This document shows, one piece after another, positions 55,424 through 63,367 of a DNA stretch of 64,000 nucleotides (position 1 is its first letter; every line of letters begins with the position of its first letter). This stretch comes from Nocardioides antri. GTDB lineage: Bacteria > Actinomycetota > Actinomycetes > Propionibacteriales > Nocardioidaceae. The stretch lies in the NCBI RefSeq assembly GCF_008373765.1, contig NZ_VUJW01000002.1, forward strand, positions 186,001 through 250,000, in the 5' to 3' direction. The notes under the pieces are model-generated. The model saw only the letters and a list, made by a program, of their open reading frames with translations. It searched no databases and had not been told where the DNA came from. The position numbers and the translations under genes are program-made.

Positions 55424-57975
55424 CAGGCTTCCTTGCTGGTGGCGACGAGCGGAGGGTGCAGAGCGGGCAGACCGTGCCAGCGGCGCCGGCCCAGGTCAGA
55501 GACGCGGTCGACGAGCCGCCAGACGGCGACACCGACCAGGAGCGAGGCGAGCAGGCCGCCGAGGGGCCACCGGTGCTCGAGGTGGGGGTAGACCTGCCAG
55601 TGGGTCAGGTAGACGTAGAGGGAGGCGCTCGCGACCTGGCCGACGACACCGACCGTCACCCGCGGCAGGCGCACGGTCGGCACCCAGATCAGCGCGAGCA
55701 GGCCCAGCGCGATCGTCGCCTCCCGGACCGGGTCGCCGCAGAACCCGTGGACCCCCGCGACGAGCAGCGCCGACAGCAGCAGGCGGTGGCCGGTGCGGCG
55801 GGCACGGGCGGCGGCCCACCCACCGGCGAAGAGCCACACGACGAAGGTCGAGGAGTGGATGAGGTCGCCGTCGTACCCGCTGGCAGTGGCCCAGAACCTC
55901 GGGACGAGCCCGGCGACGAGGACGCCGACGGCGAACCAGTACGGCGACCGTCGCTCCCAGGCCGCGACGCGGCTCACGGCGGTGAGCACCCCGGCGCCGA
56001 CCATGAGGTAGACGAGGACCTCGATGAACCAGAAGTGCCACTCGGGCTCGTGCCAGGTGTGGCGCCCCATCGCGTCGTTGAGCAGCAGCACGTTGCGCCA
56101 GCCGTACTGGCCACTGATCAGGCAGACCGCAGCCACCCAGATCGCCGTGGGGACCGCGATCCTCGCGATCGAGCGGACCAGGTTGCGCCGGCGGTCCGCG
56201 CGGTCGCCCCCGACCAGGTGGAACCGTGCGAAGTTCGCTCCCGCGACGGCGAGCAGGACGTGCGCGCCGCCGAGGAGCATGAACAGGTTCGAGTGGCTCC
56301 CGACGATCATCACGATCGCGGCGGCGCGGAGCACGATGCCGGTGTCGAGCCGGACCGAGCGGGAGCGGCGCGGGTCGCGCGCGAGATCGGCGAGCTCGGC
56401 GATCGTGCGGTCCGGCCAGTCGGCCGGCAGGCGCCCGAGGCGACGCTCGAGCCGCAGCGAGAGCTCGACGTACGACAGCGAGTCGCCGCCGAGGCCGGCG
56501 AAGGTGTCGGTGGGAGTGACCCGGTGCCGGCCGAGCACCGCGGCGTACAGCGCCGTCAGCGTCTCGGTCGTGGAGACCTCGGGGACGTCCTCGCGCGGCG
56601 CCTGGAGCCCGGCGATCGACGCCTGGTCGACCTTCCCGTTGGGGAGGCGGGGGATCGCGGGCACGGGTACGACGGCGATCGCGTGGTCGGGCAGGCCGGT
56701 CGCGGCGGCCGCCGTCGTGGCGACCTCCTCGACCGCGACCGGGGCGGGCTCACCCGCGAGCGCGACGACGAGCCGGGTCGCGTCGGCCGCCTCGGCGCAG
56801 GCGACCTCGTGGTCGCCGAGGGCCAGCAGGTTCTCCACCCGGTCGAGGTCGATCCGCTGCCCGAAGAGCTTGGCGAAGCGCGCGCGGCGGCCGACGACCT
56901 CGAAGAGCCCGGCGTCGCCGACCCGGGCGAGGTCGCCGGTGCGGAGCTCGGCCAGCTCCGGCCCGCGCGCGAGATCGGCAGCGCCGTGGGCGTAGCCCAT
57001 CATCACGTTGGGGCCGGTGTAGACGAGCTCTCCGACGCCGTCCGGGTGCCCGTCGACGGGGTCGATCCGCAGGGTGCCGCCCGGGATGGCGACCCCGATC
57101 GCTGTCGGGTGGTCGAGGACGAGGTCGGGCGGCAGGTAGGCCATCCGGGCGGTTGCCTCGGTCTGGCCGTACATGACGAACAGGTCCCAGCCCTCGCGCC
57201 GGCCGCGCTCGGCGACTTCGCGCACCCGCTCCGGCGCCAGCCGGCCGCCGGCCTGGGTCACCAGGCGCAGCGTGGGGAGCTCCGGCCAGCCGGCGGCGTC
57301 GAGGAGGTCGAACGTGTAGGGCACGCCGGCGAAGGACGTGACGCCCGTGGTGCGCGCGAGGTCCCACAGCGCCGACTCCGCCACCGACCGATCGGTGAGG
57401 ACCACCGACGCCCCGACGCTGAGGTGGCTGTGGAGCACGGACAGCCCGTAGCAGTAGTCGAGGGGGAGGGTGGTGATGGCGCGGTCCTGCGGCGTCAGCC
57501 CGAGGTACGACGCGATCGCGTCGGCGTTGCTGTCGACGTTGGTCCGCGACAGCCGCACCAGCTTGGGCGACCCGGTGGACCCCGAGGTGCTCAGCAGCAG
57601 CCGGGTCTCGGGATGGAGCTCGGGAGCCGGCCGGCCGGTCGGGGCGAAGCCGCCGTCGGCCCAGGTGGCGCTCGCGCCGTAGGCACGGGCGAGCACGTCG
57701 TCGCGCGACAGCAGCACGGTGTGGCCGTCCGCGAGCGCGGCCAGGTAGGCGACGACGAACTCGACGGTCGGCGCCGGGGTCAGCCCGACGAGCTGCTGGG
57801 CGGTCCCGAGCCGGGTGCGCGCGCCGTCGACGAGGTCCGCGAGGTCGTCGTACGACAGGACCTCGGTGCCCGCGACCAGCGCCGGGCGATCGCCGTGACG
57901 ACCGAGACCCACTGCGAACCCGACGCCCGCTCGGGGCCGGGTCGCGCTGGCCAGCGCGTGCGGCGGGGGCGTCAC
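55423..57975 (-). CDS. Adenylation domain - carrier protein - membrane acyltransferase fusion
   Basis: An 850-residue three-part protein. Residues about 10-460 are an ANL adenylation domain (T-S-G-S-T-G-S-P-K 130-138; Y-G-Q-T-E-A 269-274; R-T-G-D-L-A 345-350; core Lys in L-P-N-G-K-V 444-449). Residues about 467-535 are a carrier protein (L-G-G-D-S-L, Ser499 for phosphopantetheine). Residues about 545-835 are a ten-helix acyltransferase-3-like module. It is laid out like DltA-DltC-DltB in one chain: activate, load, transfer across the membrane. Substrate not predictable. Leaderless GTG; an iron-box-like sequence covers its promoter, and an Fe3+ transporter follows in overlap. Confidence 0.8.
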   Translation of the reverse strand: MTPPPHALASATRPRAGVGFAVGLGRHGDRPALVAGTEVLSYDDLADLVDGARTRLGTAQQLVGLTPAPTVEFVVAYLAALADGHTVLLSRDDVLARAYGASATWADGGFAPTGRPAPELHPETRLLLSTSGSTGSPKLVRLSRTNVDSNADAIASYLGLTPQDRAITTLPLDYCYGLSVLHSHLSVGASVVLTDRSVAESALWDLARTTGVTSFAGVPYTFDLLDAAGWPELPTLRLVTQAGGRLAPERVREVAERGRREGWDLFVMYGQTEATARMAYLPPDLVLDHPTAIGVAIPGGTLRIDPVDGHPDGVGELVYTGPNVMMGYAHGAADLARGPELAELRTGDLARVGDAGLFEVVGRRARFAKLFGQRIDLDRVENLLALGDHEVACAEAADATRLVVALAGEPAPVAVEEVATTAAAATGLPDHAIAVVPVPAIPRLPNGKVDQASIAGLQAPREDVPEVSTTETLTALYAAVLGRHRVTPTDTFAGLGGDSLSYVELSLRLERRLGRLPADWPDRTIAELADLARDPRRSRSVRLDTGIVLRAAAIVMIVGSHSNLFMLLGGAHVLLAVAGANFARFHLVGGDRADRRRNLVRSIARIAVPTAIWVAAVCLISGQYGWRNVLLLNDAMGRHTWHEPEWHFWFIEVLVYLMVGAGVLTAVSRVAAWERRSPYWFAVGVLVAGLVPRFWATASGYDGDLIHSSTFVVWLFAGGWAAARARRTGHRLLLSALLVAGVHGFCGDPVREATIALGLLALIWVPTVRLPRVTVGVVGQVASASLYVYLTHWQVYPHLEHRWPLGGLLASLLVGVAVWRLVDRVSDLGRRRWHGLPALHPPLVATSKEA

Positions 57976-57981
57976 CCGGTC

Positions 57982-57987
57982 AATATA
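57982..57987 (-). promoter_or_regulatory. -10 hexamer TATATT for the fusion/iron operon
   Basis: TATATT ends 6 nt before GTG 57975: the best -10 in the window, leaderless layout. The iron-box-like sequence overlaps it. Confidence 0.55.
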
Positions 57988-58004
57988 AGGCTAGCCATAC
58001 CAAT
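57986..58004. promoter_or_regulatory. DtxR/IdeR-like iron box
   Basis: The 19-mer TAAGGCTAGCCATACCAAT matches the DtxR/IdeR consensus TTAGGTTAGCCTAACCTAA at 13 of 19 positions and overlaps the -10 of the operon. The gene content (Fe3+-type transporter) agrees with iron repression. Confidence 0.5.
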
Positions 58005-58050
58005 GTTAGGCATCGCTCACCCAACGGACGCGCCGGGGGCGTGGCTCTCG

Positions 58051-58518
58051 TCACACGGGGGTGAGGCGGAACACCGGGATCACCCGGTCGGTGCGCTCGG
58101 CGTACTTGTCGAAGTTGGGCCAGGTGGCCAGCATCGTCGCCCAGGCCTGCTCCCGCTCCGCGCCCAGCATCTCGCGCCAGGTGACGGTGTAGTCACGGCG
58201 GCGGTAGCGGATGGCGGCGGTCTCGGTGGCGCGGAGGTTCGCGACCCAGACCGGGGTCTTCGGTGCGCCGAAGTACGACCCGGCGATGAGCCACTCGTCG
58301 CCGTCCGGGACGGTGAGCAGGTTGGTCGACCGCGGGATCCCGCTCTTCCGGCCCGGGACCGTCAGCACCAGGTTCGGCAGCCCCGCGACGTCGAGGATGC
58401 CGTAGCGGTCCTTCGTGAGCCGGTGCACCAGGTTGTCCGTCCAGACGATCTGCGGCAGGAGCTTCGGCATCCAGGAGATCGAGCCGACCTTGACGGCGAC
58501 AGGTGTGAGAAGGCCCAT
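58051..58518 (-). CDS. Deazaflavin (F420)-dependent nitroreductase-family protein
   Basis: A 155-residue Ddn-like flavin/deazaflavin-dependent oxidoreductase (split beta-barrel). Family features: L-T-V-P-G-R-K-S-G-I-P-R-S-T near 52-65, and W-V-A-N-L-R-A near 91-97. Related mycobacterial enzymes use F420H2 to reduce quinones or nitro compounds. Start ATG 58518, leaderless after TACCTT. Divergent from the PAP2 gene. Confidence 0.82.
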   Translation of the reverse strand: MGLLTPVAVKVGSISWMPKLLPQIVWTDNLVHRLTKDRYGILDVAGLPNLVLTVPGRKSGIPRSTNLLTVPDGDEWLIAGSYFGAPKTPVWVANLRATETAAIRYRRRDYTVTWREMLGAEREQAWATMLATWPNFDKYAERTDRVIPVFRLTPV

Positions 58519-58524
58519 GGCCGA

Positions 58525-58530
58525 AAGGTA
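58525..58530 (-). promoter_or_regulatory. -10 hexamer TACCTT for the Ddn-like gene
   Basis: TANNNT match ending 6 nt before ATG 58518. Confidence 0.5.
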
Positions 58531-58533
58531 GAC

Positions 58534-58585
58534 GATGAGAGGCCGATGAGAGCCTCATCGACGTCTCATCTGGCGTTCCTAGCGT
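58534..58585. promoter_or_regulatory. Symmetric 11-nt repeats in the divergent Ddn-PAP2 promoter
   Basis: GATGAGA (58534) and CGATGAG (58544) face CTCATCG (58554) and TCTCATC (58564), all perfect complements. Read toward PAP2 they form 11-nt units CCTCATCGACG, TCTCATCTGGC, then GTTCCTAGCGT; read toward the Ddn-like gene they form CTCTCATCGGC, CTCTCATCGTC. The 11-nt period suits an OmpR/PhoB-type regulator such as PhoP. Confidence 0.6.
58580..58585 (+). promoter_or_regulatory. -10 hexamer TAGCGT for the PAP2 gene
   Basis: TAGCGT ends 7 nt before GTG 58593. The 16-mer TAGCGTCGCCGGGGTG is identical to the one at 61601-61616. Confidence 0.5.
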
Positions 58586-58592
58586 CGCCGGG

Positions 58593-59300
58593 GTGTCCGA
58601 GACCCGCCGCGCCCTGCTGCTCGCATCCGTGACCTCGTTCGCCCTCTTCGTGCTGCTGGGGGTGGCCGTCCACCTCGGGTGGTCGGCCAGCACGGCGTAC
58701 GACGGCCCCAGCGCCGCGATCCGCGAGTGGGCCGTGAAGCAACCCGGTCTCGAGGCGCCGTTGCTGTTCGTCGAGCGGGTGCTCGGCAACCAGGGCATGG
58801 CCGTGGCGACGGCCGTGCTGGCGGGTGTCCTGCTGCTGCGACGACAGGTGCGCTCGGCCCTGCTGGTCGTCGTCGTGATGTTCGCGGCGCGTGAGCTCAC
58901 GCAGTACTTCAAGGACCTGTTCGGCCGCGACCGGCCGGCCTGGCAGGACCCGGACCTGCTGCTCCAGTCCGGCTCCTACCCGTCGTCGCACGCAGCGACC
59001 GTCGTGGCCTTCGCCGCCCTCGTGCTCGGGCTGACGATCCTCGGGAGCCGCCGTCGCAGCACTCGGGGCCTGGTCGGCGCCGGGGCCCTCCTGCTGGTGC
59101 TGGTCGTCTGCGCCGACCGGGTGCTGCTGGGACGGCACTACCCGACCGACCTCCTCGGTGGCGCGCTGCTCGGCACCGGCCTGGTGCTGCTCGGCCTGGC
59201 GCTCCTCCACCCGCTGCCCGTGGCACGCGAAAGGGACGCCTCCCTTCCGGGTGGCGCCCCTCTCGGCGATCGCGAGCTGGAGGTCAGCCGAGCTGCTTGA
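58593..59300 (+). CDS. PAP2-family membrane phosphatase
   Basis: A 235-residue type-2 phosphatidic acid phosphatase with about six helices. The three motifs are present: K-D-L-F-G-R-D-R-P near 109-117, P-S-S-H-A near 130-134, and D-R-V-L-L-G-R-H-Y-P-T-D near 171-182. Acts on lipid phosphates or undecaprenyl diphosphate at the outer face. GTG start, leaderless. Its end overlaps the convergent RDD gene by 17 nt. Confidence 0.88.
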   Translation: MSETRRALLLASVTSFALFVLLGVAVHLGWSASTAYDGPSAAIREWAVKQPGLEAPLLFVERVLGNQGMAVATAVLAGVLLLRRQVRSALLVVVVMFAARELTQYFKDLFGRDRPAWQDPDLLLQSGSYPSSHAATVVAFAALVLGLTILGSRRRSTRGLVGAGALLLVLVVCADRVLLGRHYPTDLLGGALLGTGLVLLGLALLHPLPVARERDASLPGGAPLGDRELEVSRAA

Positions 59301-59892
59301 CCTGGGTGCCGCCGGCGAACTTGTCGTGCCAACCCTGACGGTTGGGGTCCTTGTTGAGCGTGACAGCGATGAAGATCATCGCCGCGAGCGGGGCGGCCCA
59401 GCCGAGGAAGAACCATCCGATGATCGGGATGATGCTCAGCACGCCGAGCGCGGAGTAGGCGTTGCGCTTGGCCGCCTGCTCGACGGTCGGGTTGCTCACC
59501 CCGTCGGGCCCGTAGGTGCGCAGCTTCAGGATCATCTTGCCGACGGTCTGGCCGCGGTTCGACTCCAGCAGGGTGAAGTAGGCCAGATAGAGCGCGGCCT
59601 GGAGGATCGCGGTGAGCGTGTAGAAGATGAACTGCTCACCGAACGAGTTGCTGAAGCCCGAGTAGATGATGGCACTCAGGATCAGGAAGATCGGCACGTA
59701 GACCACGCCGAGGAGGATGTGGTCGATCAGACGGGCCAGGAAGCGGTTGAGCAGCTCGCCCGGCTTCTCGACGCCGACCGGGTGGCTGCCGGGGAGGCCT
59801 CCGGTCGGCGGAGGTGTCGGCCCGCCGGGCGGCGGGGTCGGCCCCCCGGGCGGAGGTGTGGGCGGGCCCGGAGGCTCTGGAGGCATCGTCAT
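59284..59892 (-). CDS. RDD-family membrane protein with Pro-rich N-terminus
   Basis: A 202-residue protein. The first 45 residues are Pro/Gly-rich with three P-P-P-G-G-P-T-type repeats. Then an RDD domain begins at R-F-L-A-R-L-I-D-H near 53-61 with three or four helices; Q-T-V-G-K-M-I-L-K-L-R-T near 118-129 is typical. Some RDD proteins transport ions, but no role is assigned here. ATG 59892 has AAGGAG 8-9 nt upstream; in-frame ATG 59886 is the alternative. Confidence 0.82.
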   Translation of the reverse strand: MTMPPEPPGPPTPPPGGPTPPPGGPTPPPTGGLPGSHPVGVEKPGELLNRFLARLIDHILLGVVYVPIFLILSAIIYSGFSNSFGEQFIFYTLTAILQAALYLAYFTLLESNRGQTVGKMILKLRTYGPDGVSNPTVEQAAKRNAYSALGVLSIIPIIGWFFLGWAAPLAAMIFIAVTLNKDPNRQGWHDKFAGGTQVKQLG

Positions 59893-60040
59893 AGCTTCTG
59901 CTCCTTGATGGGGGCGGTGTTGCCGTTGAACCAAGAATGGCCGCTACCGGGCCGAATAGTCAGCAACCACCCGAATTGACGTCCTCGGCGCGTTCGCCGG
60001 TGGTTGCGGCGTCGTTCAGCTCTGCGCCGCTCGGTGAACC

Positions 60041-60046
60041 TACGTT
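60041..60046 (+). promoter_or_regulatory. -10 hexamer TACGTT for the mannosyltransferase gene
   Basis: TANNNT match ending 6 nt before GTG 60053. Confidence 0.5.
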
Positions 60047-60052
60047 CCGCCT

Positions 60053-61603
60053 GTGCTCCAGCAACGGCCGCTCCGGACCGCTGGGCAGGCGACCCGCGGC
60101 GTCACCGGCAGCTGCCTGGTGCTCGTCGGCGGCCTGGGGGTGTCCACGCTGCCCCCGTCGTCGCCGTTGCTGCGCTCGGGCGTGCTCGACGTGATCCGTG
60201 GGGCCCAGGCCGGCCGGATGTCGGCGCTGGTCCTGGTGCTCGTCGGGCTCGCCCTGCTCGCCAGTGCGTGGTTGGCGTTGTGCTGGCACGTCGCGCTGAC
60301 GGGCGGGGAGGACCGGCGCGACGCTCTCGACCTGGTCCGCTTCTCGGCGATGGTGTGGTGCGCACCGCTGGTGCTGGCGCCGCCGCTGTTCTCCCGGGAC
60401 GGCTGGTCGTACGCCGCGCAGGGGATGCTCGCGCGGGTCGGGCTGTCGCCGTACGACCACGGCCCGTCGGCGCTCCTCGACGGCCGGACCGCGACCCTCC
60501 CCGACCCCTACAGGCTGCAGGGCGGCGCGCCGATCGTGCAGGCGGTGGACCCGATGTGGGCGGACACCCCGACGCCGTACGGCCCGCTCCACGTGCTGCT
60601 CGGCGAGGTGGGAGCCGGCCTGACGGGCAACCCGTGGGTGCTGGTCGTCGGCCATCGGCTGGTGGCGCTGGCCGGGCTGGTGATGCTGGCGTGGGCGGTG
60701 CCGCGGCTCGCCGCGTGGACGGGAGTCGACCCGGCCCTCGCCTCGGCGCTCGTGCTGCCGTCGCCGCTGATGATGGCGAACGGTGTCGGCGGGCTCCACA
60801 ACGACCTGCTCATGGTCGGACTGATGGCAGTGGCGCTCGTCGTCGGCGTCGAGCGGCACTGGGCCTGGGGCGCCGCAGTCGGCGCACTGGCCGCGGCGGT
60901 GAAGCTCCCGGGCGGCCTGGTGTGCATCGGCGTCGCGCTCGCGAGCCTGCCCGCAGGGGTCGCCCTGGTGACGCGGGTACGACGGCTGGCGGCGGTCGCC
61001 GGGCTCGCCCTCGCGGTCCTCCTCGGACTGGGCGTCGTCACCGGGCTCGGCCACGGCTGGGTCGAGGCCCTCATGGTGCCGGGGATGATCACGACGCCGC
61101 TCTCGCTGACGTCGCTGGCCGGCGGCGTCCTGGACTGGGCGGTCGCGCTCCTCGGCGCGGACCTGCCCCCGGCGACCTTCATGCGCATCGCCCGCGGTCT
61201 CGGGCTGGTCGCCATGGGCGCGGTCGCCGTGGGGGTCGCCCTGCGGTGGCCCACCGGGGAGCGGGAAGCGGCAGTCGCTGCCGTCGGCATGGTCGCGGCG
61301 GCGTTCGTGCTGCTGTGCCCGGTCGTGCACCTCTGGTACTTCCTCGTGCTGCCGCCGTTCCTCGCCACGCTGCGGCTCGGGCGCACGGCGGTGAGCGCGC
61401 TGATCGCGGTCTCCGTGACCCTCGGAATGGTCGCGCCGCTGGACTCGTCGCTGCACGGCGCCTACTACGCCATCGTGGTCGCCTGCATGACGCTGGCCGT
61501 GCTGCTCCCGGTGCTGCTGCTCACCCGCCGCGCCCGCGACCGGATCGACCGGATCGCGTCGTCGCGCTGGCTGGTCCTCCAGCAGTCCCCGCCGTCGCGC
61601 TAG
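60053..61603 (+). CDS. Polyprenyl-phosphomannose-dependent mannosyltransferase (MptA/MptB-like)
   Basis: A 516-residue integral membrane GT-C-type glycosyltransferase with about twelve helices. The first outer loop has F-S-R-D-G-W-S-Y-A-A-Q-G near residues 113-124, the acidic motif place, and D-T-P-T-P-Y-G-P-L-H near 171-180, both characteristic of MptA/MptB/DUF2029 enzymes that extend the alpha-1,6-mannan core of lipomannan-type lipoglycans. Whether this species makes such a polymer is not known from the window. GTG, leaderless. The lipoprotein gene follows after 10 nt. Confidence 0.85.
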   Translation: MLQQRPLRTAGQATRGVTGSCLVLVGGLGVSTLPPSSPLLRSGVLDVIRGAQAGRMSALVLVLVGLALLASAWLALCWHVALTGGEDRRDALDLVRFSAMVWCAPLVLAPPLFSRDGWSYAAQGMLARVGLSPYDHGPSALLDGRTATLPDPYRLQGGAPIVQAVDPMWADTPTPYGPLHVLLGEVGAGLTGNPWVLVVGHRLVALAGLVMLAWAVPRLAAWTGVDPALASALVLPSPLMMANGVGGLHNDLLMVGLMAVALVVGVERHWAWGAAVGALAAAVKLPGGLVCIGVALASLPAGVALVTRVRRLAAVAGLALAVLLGLGVVTGLGHGWVEALMVPGMITTPLSLTSLAGGVLDWAVALLGADLPPATFMRIARGLGLVAMGAVAVGVALRWPTGEREAAVAAVGMVAAAFVLLCPVVHLWYFLVLPPFLATLRLGRTAVSALIAVSVTLGMVAPLDSSLHGAYYAIVVACMTLAVLLPVLLLTRRARDRIDRIASSRWLVLQQSPPSR

Positions 61604-61606
61604 CGT
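61601..61606 (+). promoter_or_regulatory. -10 hexamer TAGCGT for the lipoprotein gene
   Basis: Begins inside the stop codon of the mannosyltransferase gene (TAG) and ends 7 nt before GTG 61614. Confidence 0.45.
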
Positions 61607-61613
61607 CGCCGGG

Positions 61614-62165
61614 GTGATCACGCCTCGCCTCGTCCTGGCCGCGCTCGCCGTCCCGCTCGCCGTCCTCGCGGGCTGTGCCGGAGAGGATCCCGCTGGGTCG
61701 GACGGGACGGACGCGGCGGACCCGTCGAGCGCCGCCGACGTCGACTACCCCGAGGTGGGCCTCGACCTCGCGGACGCACCCGAGCTGGAGGGCGTCTACC
61801 AGCAGGCGCTGCAGACCTACGTCGACTTCGAGCGCGGACGTCGCCTCGCGGCTCGCGAGGGCGAGGTCAGCCGGCTGCTGTCGTTCAACGCGGTCGCGGA
61901 CGTGGTGGACCCCTACCGAGAGGCGTTCGCGGCGTACGACGGCGGCACCTACGCCGGTGACGTCGTGGTCGAGTTCCTCGAGGCCCGGCCGCGCGGAGAC
62001 GTCCTGCGGCTCGGCATCTGCGTCGACGCCACCGCCCTCGTCGTGCCCGACGGTGCGCCGACCATCCTCGGAGAGCCGACCCGGTCGCCCCAGCAGGTCG
62101 ACGTCACCAACATCGAGGGGCTGTGGCGGGTCACCAGGGCCGAGCCGGTCGACGGCTCCTGCTAG
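61614..62165 (+). CDS. Lipoprotein, function unknown
   Basis: A 183-residue protein with signal peptide and lipobox L-A-G-C near residues 18-21, an acidic Ser/Asp linker (about 22-45) and a small soluble domain of NTF2-like size ending in G-S-C. Two Cys in the domain (G-I-C-V-D, G-S-C) could form a disulfide. No family recognised. The stop TAG shares CTAG with the convergent glycosyltransferase stop. Confidence 0.75.
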   Translation: MITPRLVLAALAVPLAVLAGCAGEDPAGSDGTDAADPSSAADVDYPEVGLDLADAPELEGVYQQALQTYVDFERGRRLAAREGEVSRLLSFNAVADVVDPYREAFAAYDGGTYAGDVVVEFLEARPRGDVLRLGICVDATALVVPDGAPTILGEPTRSPQQVDVTNIEGLWRVTRAEPVDGSC

Positions 62166-63286
62166 GCCGTTGCCCGCGCCGGCGCCCCGACCGGCTCGCC
62201 GGCGTGGATCGCCAGCATTCGCTCCACGGTGGCCGACCAGGGGTACTCCTCGGCACGGCCCCGGGCAGCCGCCCTTCGCTCGGTGCGGGTTCTCGCGGCG
62301 ACCCTGAGGACCGCGTCCGCCAGGGCGCCAGCCTCGGGCGCCGCCCAGGCCCCGGACCTCCTGTCGACCAGCTCGCGCGCGCCACCGCGGTCGGCCGTGA
62401 CCACCGGGGTGCCGCTCGCCAGCGCCTCGAGGACGGCGAGCCCGAACGTCTCGGTCGGGCACACCGAGAGAGCGACGTCGGCCGCCGAGATGCGGCGGCT
62501 CAGCTCCTCGCGCCCGTCGACGAACCCGTGGAAGAACACCGGGGCGCCGCCGGCGACGGCGCGGAGCTCGTCGAGATGGGGTCCCTCGCCGTACACGTCC
62601 ATCCGGAGGGGGACCCCGCGCCGGTGGAGCTCGACGGCCGTCGCAACCGCGAGGTGGGGTGACTTCTCCCGCGACAGGCGGCCGACGTGGGTCAGGCGCA
62701 GCAGCCCGTCGTCGGGGGGCGGCGCATGGTGCGGCCGGAACGTCGCCAGGTCGACGCCCAGCGGGACCCGCTCGATCGGGCAGCCTGCGGCGTCCGCCAC
62801 CCGCTGGAACTCCTCCTGCGCGTAGCGCGACGTCACCACAAGAGTGTCGAAGCTGCGGACGACCAGCCGGTTGACGACGCCGATGGAGACCTTGGACGTC
62901 GTCGGCTTGCCGCTGCGCCGGGCGAACATGTCGGTCAGCTGCTCGTGGGAGAGGCAGACGGACCGCACGCCCGCGCGGCGCGCCCACCAGGCCACCGGCA
63001 GCAGGGTCAGCTTGTCGTTCCACTCGATCGACGTCGGGGCGAACCGGTCGAGGAGGTCGACCAGGCGCCACGGCTCGACGATCAGCCGGTAGCCGCTGCC
63101 GACGTGGGGTGCGCGCAGCTGCGCGACCGTGCCGTGCTCGGTCTCGGTGACGGTGTCCACCGGACCCGGGATGACGAGGAGCCGGTCGACACCGGCGTCG
63201 ACGTAGCCGCGGCCGAGCTCGGCCAGCGCGGTCTTCATCCCGCCCGAGGCCGCCCCGACGAAGTTGGCAAGCTGGGCGATACGCAC
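62162..63286 (-). CDS. GT4-family glycosyltransferase
   Basis: A 374-residue GT-B retaining glycosyltransferase. The N-terminal domain opens with R-I-A-Q-L-A-N-F-V, G-G-M-K-T-A near 15-20; the C-terminal nucleotide-sugar domain carries H-V-G-R-L-S-R-E-K-S near 191-200 and C-P-T-E-T-F-G-L-A-V-L-E-A-L-A-S-G-T-P-V-V near 285-305 (E-x7-E motif). Mannose or glucose donor likely. GTG 63286 chosen because of GGGAGGG 8 nt upstream. With the mannosyltransferase nearby it suggests envelope glycoconjugate work. Confidence 0.87.
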   Translation of the reverse strand: MRIAQLANFVGAASGGMKTALAELGRGYVDAGVDRLLVIPGPVDTVTETEHGTVAQLRAPHVGSGYRLIVEPWRLVDLLDRFAPTSIEWNDKLTLLPVAWWARRAGVRSVCLSHEQLTDMFARRSGKPTTSKVSIGVVNRLVVRSFDTLVVTSRYAQEEFQRVADAAGCPIERVPLGVDLATFRPHHAPPPDDGLLRLTHVGRLSREKSPHLAVATAVELHRRGVPLRMDVYGEGPHLDELRAVAGGAPVFFHGFVDGREELSRRISAADVALSVCPTETFGLAVLEALASGTPVVTADRGGARELVDRRSGAWAAPEAGALADAVLRVAARTRTERRAAARGRAEEYPWSATVERMLAIHAGEPVGAPARATA

Positions 63287-63355
63287 GCCCGGCACCCTCC
63301 CGCCCCTCCGTGAACGCGTGGCGACCAGGGGGTAGAGGTCGGGTGGCGACCGCGG

Positions 63356-63361
63356 GAGGAT
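63356..63361 (+). promoter_or_regulatory. -10-like hexamer GAGGAT for the pirin gene
   Basis: Six nt before GTG 63368; weak match, leaderless layout. Confidence 0.25.
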
Positions 63362-63367
63362 GGCCGG

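Noticed and set aside
55402-58632. A 1076-codon open frame on the + strand opposite fbpA, the fusion gene and the Ddn-like gene
   Set aside because: High GC removes stops from antisense frames; the translation is Arg/Gly/Asp/Glu-rich without domains, and the minus-strand genes show clear families.
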